Shown here: positions 4,994-9,216 of the stretch, piece after piece | Position numbering within the stretch: the stretch's first letter is position 1 | How the letters are laid out: each line of letters starts with the position of its first letter | Source of the DNA: Candidatus Tayloriibacteriota bacterium | GTDB taxonomy: Bacteria > Patescibacteriota > Minisyncoccia > Phycocordibacterales > UBA11359 | DNA: 9,216 bases | Assembly: GCA_003455555.1 (NCBI GenBank) | Contig: DMQX01000049.1 | Location: 1,138 to 10,353, forward strand | Reading direction: 5' to 3' | Translations under genes and position numbers: made by a program | Notes under the pieces: model-generated | Databases searched by the model: none | Seen by the model: the letters and a program-made list of their open reading frames with translations, nothing else | What the model was told of the DNA's origin: nothing

Positions 4994-7312
4994 TTATTTT
5001 GTGGTTGTAGCCGCCGTGATCGGAGCTTCAAAAGGATTCTTGCCGGCCTTGATGGCTTTGACCAAGGTATCGATCTGAGTTGCGACCGACGGGTCAGAGG
5101 TCATGGTTTTGATACTTAGCAATGTCGACACCGCTTTGGTGCGATTATTAATCGTGACATAGCCAGCCGCCAAGGCAACTTTGGCCTGGATCTCTGCTTG
5201 AAGATCGGATGTGTTCAGGGCTGCATTTTTTTCCAAATAAGCGATCATCAGATCATATTGTTTTGTGCCTTTATAGGCCGCGAGGAACCTTGGATCCATG
5301 ATCGGTCCAGGACCAAAAAGATCGGATGCTATTTTGTCCTGACCAACATACACAGCGACAAGTGCATAAAGTTTTTTTGCTTCATCATAGGTCGTGTCCA
5401 GCTCATATGCTTTCTTAAAAATAGCTAGAGCATCGGTGTATTGCTTCAAAGCAAATTCATTTGAACCCAAAACGAACAGCAAGGACTGTTTGCTTGGTGA
5501 AAGCGTTTCAGCCTTGGCCAAAAGGGTCTGTGCATGATTGAGGTCACCAATATTTTGGTAGAATACCCCGCCGAGTACATAATATCGAACATCATTTGGA
5601 GTTTCTTTTAGTTGCTGATCGATCTGTGTTTCAGCCAAATTTACCAAGTCCTGCTTTACACTTTGATCGGTACTGCCGCTCGTCGCCTTTGCGGCGATCT
5701 CAAAAAGTTGTTCTCTGGCTTCGTAAAGGCCGATCGTATTATAAGCAATCACCTTTTTGAAATTATCAACATTGTCTTTAGTGTAAACGATAGAAGGTTG
5801 GGCATCTGCGGAGGCTGCAGCGACCTGGGTTTGCGTTAAGGAATTGATCAGTGTTAAGTTTGCGACAATAGGTTTGTAGTCGTATTGGTAAAAAATTCCA
5901 ATGAAGAGCGCGCCGGCCAGGATCATGCCAGCATATTGAAATGCGGGAGATATCGGCTTCGCCTCGTTCTCTGTTTTTGTGCCAGCGGTTACAGCCGTTA
6001 CGCCCCAGGCCGGCGCGAACAACGAGAAAACATCAACGTAAGCCAATATTATGAAGAACAATATGTAGCTCGTAATATTATCGAACACAAACAAGTTGTG
6101 GAAGAAATAGCCGGCCAGCAAACCAGTGATCAGACTTTTCTCCAGACGCGAGAAATTAGATTTTTTCCAGGTACAGAATAGGGTAAATCCGAATATCGAA
6201 AGATACGCCAACAATCCGAGCATGCCAGCCTGGGTCAGCCAATCAAAAACGACGTCATGCGATCGGTCGAACCATTGCTCCTGCGCATACATGCGAGGAT
6301 CATAATATTGAGCGAAAATATAATTGAAACTTTCCTGTCCCCAGCCAATCACGAAATGTTTCGGATCCTGAGTAACTCCCTTCCAGGCCATATTCCAAAT
6401 AAAGAAACGTGACTTCGTCGTGTTGTCTGACAACGATATCGACGAGAAACGAGAAAGCACTTCATTGCGTTGGACAAAAGCCGTATTTTTAGTCAAGAAA
6501 AACAGTCCGATCAGTGCCGCGATCACCACCAGAATGCCGACGGCAACTTTTCGCACAGTCTTTGATTCCCGCTCAGTTATTGCCACCAAGATCGCCGACA
6601 TGATCAGACCACCAATAAGACCGAGGATCGAACCTCGAGTTGCGGTAAAGAATAGGATCATCGACTGTACAATGACCATGACGCCGTAAACATAAACATA
6701 GACGTCTTTGTACCAAGCCATATAAGCTTCCGGCTCCTTGCGGCGTTTAACCAGTAAAATTAACGCAATAAAGACATGGAACAGCATATAAACCGCCAAG
6801 TAAGTCGCGTTGCCAAAGCTCGCATCGAGTCGGGAGGTACTTTGGTGAATAGCCGCGGTACCAGCTAACTGCATGAAACCATATATGCAAACGATCGCAC
6901 TGACCACGAGAGAGGCTTGAAAATATCTTTGCCACAAAGTCCAGGTACGCAGCACACAGGTGATCACCAGGAAATACGCTAGCAAATGAGCCAAAGTGAT
7001 CCATCCCTCCATACGTTCGAAGTTGCTTAGAAAGCTCTTAATCGGATTACTGCCAAAGGCGTCAGCAATTCCGACGATCAAAACAAAAGCCGTCACAACG
7101 ATCGAAAGCCAAGTTATTTTTGGCCGGTAGGTTTTGTCGCGCAGCATCAAAATAACCCAGGCCAGCGTGGCCAACTCAACCAGGATCCGAAAAGCAAAGT
7201 TCTTGCCGGTTATAAACGGAAAGAACAGCGAGTTATTGACGAAGAGCGGCACGAACAGCACCGCGAACAAAAGGCCAATAGTCGTAAAAAAAAGTGAGCG
7301 GTTGAGTGTCAT
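4994..7312 (-). CDS. O-antigen ligase/polymerase-like membrane protein with C-terminal TPR domain
   Basis: The protein has 772 residues in two parts. Residues 1-475 are hydrophobic, with about 11-13 membrane segments and Wzy_C/O-antigen-ligase hallmarks: SFGNATYLAVY (165-175), ATRGSILGL with the conserved Arg (224-232), and a large extracytoplasmic loop from about 278 to 360 containing GWGQESF (323-329) and RSHDVVFDWLTQAGMLGLLA (350-369). His352 sits where WaaL/PglL enzymes have a functional His, though the usual 'HN' is 'HD' here. After a last hydrophobic segment (about 460-476), residues 500-760 are helical with three or four TPR-like units (for example 573-606 and 607-640), probably outside the membrane. 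Such proteins polymerise glycans or transfer them from lipid carriers to lipid or protein. It is divergent from the adjacent ABC glycan exporter. There is no Shine-Dalgarno site at the ATG. Ligase, polymerase and oligosaccharyltransferase cannot be separated from sequence alone. Confidence 0.85.
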   Translation of the reverse strand: MTLNRSLFFTTIGLLFAVLFVPLFVNNSLFFPFITGKNFAFRILVELATLAWVILMLRDKTYRPKITWLSIVVTAFVLIVGIADAFGSNPIKSFLSNFERMEGWITLAHLLAYFLVITCVLRTWTLWQRYFQASLVVSAIVCIYGFMQLAGTAAIHQSTSRLDASFGNATYLAVYMLFHVFIALILLVKRRKEPEAYMAWYKDVYVYVYGVMVIVQSMILFFTATRGSILGLIGGLIMSAILVAITERESKTVRKVAVGILVVIAALIGLFFLTKNTAFVQRNEVLSRFSSISLSDNTTKSRFFIWNMAWKGVTQDPKHFVIGWGQESFNYIFAQYYDPRMYAQEQWFDRSHDVVFDWLTQAGMLGLLAYLSIFGFTLFCTWKKSNFSRLEKSLITGLLAGYFFHNLFVFDNITSYILFFIILAYVDVFSLFAPAWGVTAVTAGTKTENEAKPISPAFQYAGMILAGALFIGIFYQYDYKPIVANLTLINSLTQTQVAAASADAQPSIVYTKDNVDNFKKVIAYNTIGLYEAREQLFEIAAKATSGSTDQSVKQDLVNLAETQIDQQLKETPNDVRYYVLGGVFYQNIGDLNHAQTLLAKAETLSPSKQSLLFVLGSNEFALKQYTDALAIFKKAYELDTTYDEAKKLYALVAVYVGQDKIASDLFGPGPIMDPRFLAAYKGTKQYDLMIAYLEKNAALNTSDLQAEIQAKVALAAGYVTINNRTKAVSTLLSIKTMTSDPSVATQIDTLVKAIKAGKNPFEAPITAATTTK

Positions 7313-7336
7313 AAATGATATTTAATTAATGGGAAA

Positions 7337-7345
7337 ACTATATCA
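7337..7345 (-). promoter_or_regulatory. Possible extended -10 for the O-antigen-ligase-like gene (TGA-TATAGT)
   Basis: On the minus strand TGA-TATAGT (plus 7337-7345) matches an extended -10 with five of six core bases. At 17-bp spacing the -35 would be TGGCTA, a weak match. Transcription would start near 7330, leaving an untranslated leader of about 18 nt without a Shine-Dalgarno sequence. It lies in the 92-bp gap between this gene and the divergent exporter operon. Confidence 0.4.
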
Positions 7346-7368
7346 CGTGCCAAAAAGTTTAGCCACAC

Positions 7369-7397
7369 TTGAGAAAAGTCGCAAATAAAGATAGGAT
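7369..7397 (+). promoter_or_regulatory. Sigma-70 promoter abutting the permease ATG (TTGAGA-N17-TAGGAT)
   Basis: The -35 TTGAGA (7369-7374) and the -10 TAGGAT (7392-7397) are separated by an ideal 17 bp, each one or two bases from consensus. The -10 ends 7 bases before the permease ATG at 7405, so the predicted transcript starts at or beside the start codon. AGGA at 7393-7396 could alternatively act as a Shine-Dalgarno site if transcription began further upstream. Confidence 0.6.
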
Positions 7398-7404
7398 AGA
7401 GTGT

Positions 7405-8235
7405 ATGTCATCTTCTAGTCTGACCACGGTCATCCGGCCCAAAAAAACGCTTAGTTTGCAGGATTTTAAGGAAATCTGGGGACACCGTGAACTGCTCTAC
7501 TTTTTTACTTGGCGTGATTTTAAGGTTCGATATAAGCAAACTTTTATCGGCATCGCCTGGGCTCTATTCCAACCTTTGATGAGCATGGTCGTGTTTAGCT
7601 TATTTTTCGGCAAATTAGCCGGCGTGCCTTCCGACAACGTACCTTACCCCATCTTTGTGTATATTGGTCTTCTCTTCTGGCAATTTTTCTCGGATGCGCT
7701 TTCTGATACAGGTAGTGCACTTGTTAACAACCAATCAATTGTCACCAAAGTTTACTTTCCACGTTTGATCCTACCAATCTCAACAGTGATTACTAAACTT
7801 GTGGACTTTGCCATTGCCGCAATCATCCTGGTGGGCTTGATGATTTATTATCAATTCATTCCCAGTGTAGAAGGAATTCTACTTTTGCCTTTGCTTCTAT
7901 TAATAACATTCATGGCCGCTCTTGGCGGAGGACTTTTTTTGGCATCCATCAACGTCAAATACCGAGACGTACGATACATCCTACCTTACTTCATCCAACT
8001 ATTTATGTTCGTTACACCAGTCATATATTCTTCAAGTATTGCGGGGAAATATTCCTGGATACTGGCCTTCAATCCAATGTCCGGCGTTATTCAAACCGCG
8101 CGGGCAGCCTTCCTCCATACCGCACCAATCAACTGGTTACTTATACTGATCTCATTTAGCGCATCGGTCATCATATTGGCCATAGGAACGATAACATTCA
8201 AGAAAACTGAACGTTTTTTTGCCGACATCATATAA
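7405..8235 (+). CDS. Polysaccharide ABC-2 transporter permease, Wzm/TagG-like
   Basis: This is the membrane half of an ABC exporter that moves undecaprenyl-linked polysaccharide across the cytoplasmic membrane. Its 276 residues match the usual 255-280. The N-terminal amphipathic region WGHRELLYFFTWRDFKVRYK (25-44) followed by GIAWALFQPL is the hallmark of ABC-2 polysaccharide permeases. Six hydrophobic segments follow at about 47-67, 80-100, 128-148, 152-176, 190-208 and 242-262. YRDVRYILPYFIQLFMFVTP (186-205) and the terminal FKKTERFFADII (265-276) are also typical. An in-frame TTG at 7369 would add 12 residues, but that codon lies inside the predicted -35, so the ATG is preferred. The partner ATPase begins 4 bp downstream. 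Family assignment is firm; the gene name is withheld because the glycan is unknown. Confidence 0.93.
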   Translation: MSSSSLTTVIRPKKTLSLQDFKEIWGHRELLYFFTWRDFKVRYKQTFIGIAWALFQPLMSMVVFSLFFGKLAGVPSDNVPYPIFVYIGLLFWQFFSDALSDTGSALVNNQSIVTKVYFPRLILPISTVITKLVDFAIAAIILVGLMIYYQFIPSVEGILLLPLLLLITFMAALGGGLFLASINVKYRDVRYILPYFIQLFMFVTPVIYSSSIAGKYSWILAFNPMSGVIQTARAAFLHTAPINWLLILISFSASVIILAIGTITFKKTERFFADII

Positions 8236-8239
8236 ACAC

Positions 8240-9216
8240 ATGGAAAAGGAAATTGTAATTTCAGCCGAAAAAATCGGAAAAAAATATAACATTACCCACC
8301 AAAGAGGTGGTTATGTTACTTTGCGCGATGTTATAACGAACATACTCAAAAATCCTTTCAAATTCATCAAACAAAAAACTAAGAGCGTTGTTGGAATGAG
8401 CACAAAAGAAGAGTTTTGGGCTTTGCGCGGTGTTGATTTTAAAATAAAAAAAGGTGAAGTGCTTGGCATTATCGGACGTAACGGTGCTGGTAAATCAACC
8501 CTGCTTAAAATACTGTCGCAGATCACGCCACCCACTGAAGGTGAAATAAAAATACAAGGTCGCGTTGGTAGCCTTCTTGAAGTTGGCACCGGATTTCATC
8601 CGGAACTATCCGGTCGAGACAACATTTTTCTTAACGGTGCGATTTTGGGAATGACCCGAAAGGAGATCGCTGGTAAATTTGATGAAATTGTAGCTTTTGC
8701 GGGTATTGAGCAATTTTTGGATACACCGGTCAAACGTTATTCAAGCGGCATGTACGTGCGACTCGCCTTTTCGGTTGCCGCCCACATGGAACCGGACATC
8801 CTAATCATCGATGAAGTCCTTGCTGTCGGCGATGCAGAGTTCCAGAAAAAATGTCTTGAGAAGATGGATTCGATAACAAAAAAAGAAGGGCGAACAATTA
8901 TTTTTGTCAGCCATAATCTGGCCGCAATACAGCAACTTTGCAGCAAGTGTCTGCTTCTCAATAAAGGCCAGGTCGTAAAGAGCGGAGCCGTTAAGGAAGT
9001 AATAGACTTTTATCTTCACAACAATCAATTAAATCAGGGAGCAGTTACTTACACAAAAGAAAAAGACAAGGATGTATCCATCTCTGAAATCGCTATCCTG
9101 AACAAAGACAATGTTCCTTCACCCCAAATCCAGATAGATGAAAAATTCGATATTCGAGTGTCATTTTCCGTGGCGTCAGAAATTCAAAAAGCTGTTGTAA
9201 GTTTATTTATTTATAC
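8240..9216 (+). CDS. Polysaccharide ABC transporter ATP-binding protein, Wzt/TagH-like (runs off right edge)
   Basis: The visible part has 325 codons and no stop. This subunit hydrolyses ATP to drive glycan export through the preceding permease. It shows Walker A GRNGAGKST (79-87), GSLLEVGTGFHPELSGRDNI (110-129) in the Q-loop/substrate region typical of the Wzt group, the short signature YSSGM (167-171), Walker B ILIIDEVLAVGD (187-198) and the switch His in VSHN (223-226). The segment between Lys14 and Trp60 is the long N-terminal loop found in this subfamily. After about residue 262 a new, beta-rich domain begins (SISEIAILNKDN and onward), matching the position of the Wzt C-terminal glycan-binding domain, but only its first 60 or so residues are seen. 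The start is the ATG 4 bp after the permease stop; there is no Shine-Dalgarno site, so translational coupling is likely. Confidence 0.95.
   Translation, partial: MEKEIVISAEKIGKKYNITHQRGGYVTLRDVITNILKNPFKFIKQKTKSVVGMSTKEEFWALRGVDFKIKKGEVLGIIGRNGAGKSTLLKILSQITPPTEGEIKIQGRVGSLLEVGTGFHPELSGRDNIFLNGAILGMTRKEIAGKFDEIVAFAGIEQFLDTPVKRYSSGMYVRLAFSVAAHMEPDILIIDEVLAVGDAEFQKKCLEKMDSITKKEGRTIIFVSHNLAAIQQLCSKCLLLNKGQVVKSGAVKEVIDFYLHNNQLNQGAVTYTKEKDKDVSISEIAILNKDNVPSPQIQIDEKFDIRVSFSVASEIQKAVVSLFIY

Noticed and set aside
7341..7352. sigma-54-like TGGCACG on the minus strand
   Set aside because: The required GC element (TTGC) is missing at the correct distance; the following bases are ATAGT, which fit a -10 better.
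7369..7404. Longer permease starting at TTG
   Set aside because: The TTG is part of a good -35 box with a -10 at 17 bp, so this segment is most likely promoter rather than coding sequence.

Overview
The window looks like chromosomal DNA of a small-genome bacterium, most likely a Parcubacteria-type member of the Candidate Phyla Radiation (Patescibacteria). This is an inference from several traits: an extra segment in the first SecA nucleotide-binding domain, a SecA tail without zinc ligands, a MurB beginning MNIQENVLLAPFTTFRIGG, an O-antigen-ligase/TPR fusion, and start codons that almost all lack a Shine-Dalgarno sequence. No tRNA, rRNA, CRISPR array, insertion sequence or phage gene was seen.

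Left part (1-4706, minus strand): a compact housekeeping cluster transcribed right to left. It runs murB (cell-wall precursor reductase), secA (protein-export motor), a small P-loop kinase of unknown substrate, then lysS (lysyl-tRNA synthetase), which is cut by the window edge. Gaps between genes are 42, 10 and 32 bp, so this looks like one transcription unit, possibly with internal starts at secA and lysS. Both of those genes carry the same roughly 24-nt element ending exactly 6 nt before the ATG.

Middle (4707-4993): a dense non-coding region. On the minus strand it holds a near-perfect sigma-70 promoter, an intrinsic terminator only about 50 nt downstream of that promoter's start site, a second extended -10 promoter, a large stem in the murB leader, and a GC-rich hairpin just before the murB ATG. 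Two inverted-repeat pairs in crossed order connect the two halves of this region.

Right part (4994-9216): a surface-polysaccharide or glycosylation locus. A 772-residue membrane protein (O-antigen ligase/polymerase-like N-terminus, TPR C-terminus) runs on the minus strand. Divergently, on the plus strand, lies an ABC-2 polysaccharide exporter pair: a Wzm-like permease and a Wzt-like ATPase separated by 4 bp, the ATPase running off the right edge. Together they suggest export of a lipid-linked glycan through the membrane and its polymerisation or transfer on the outer face. The glycan and the acceptor cannot be read from this window.
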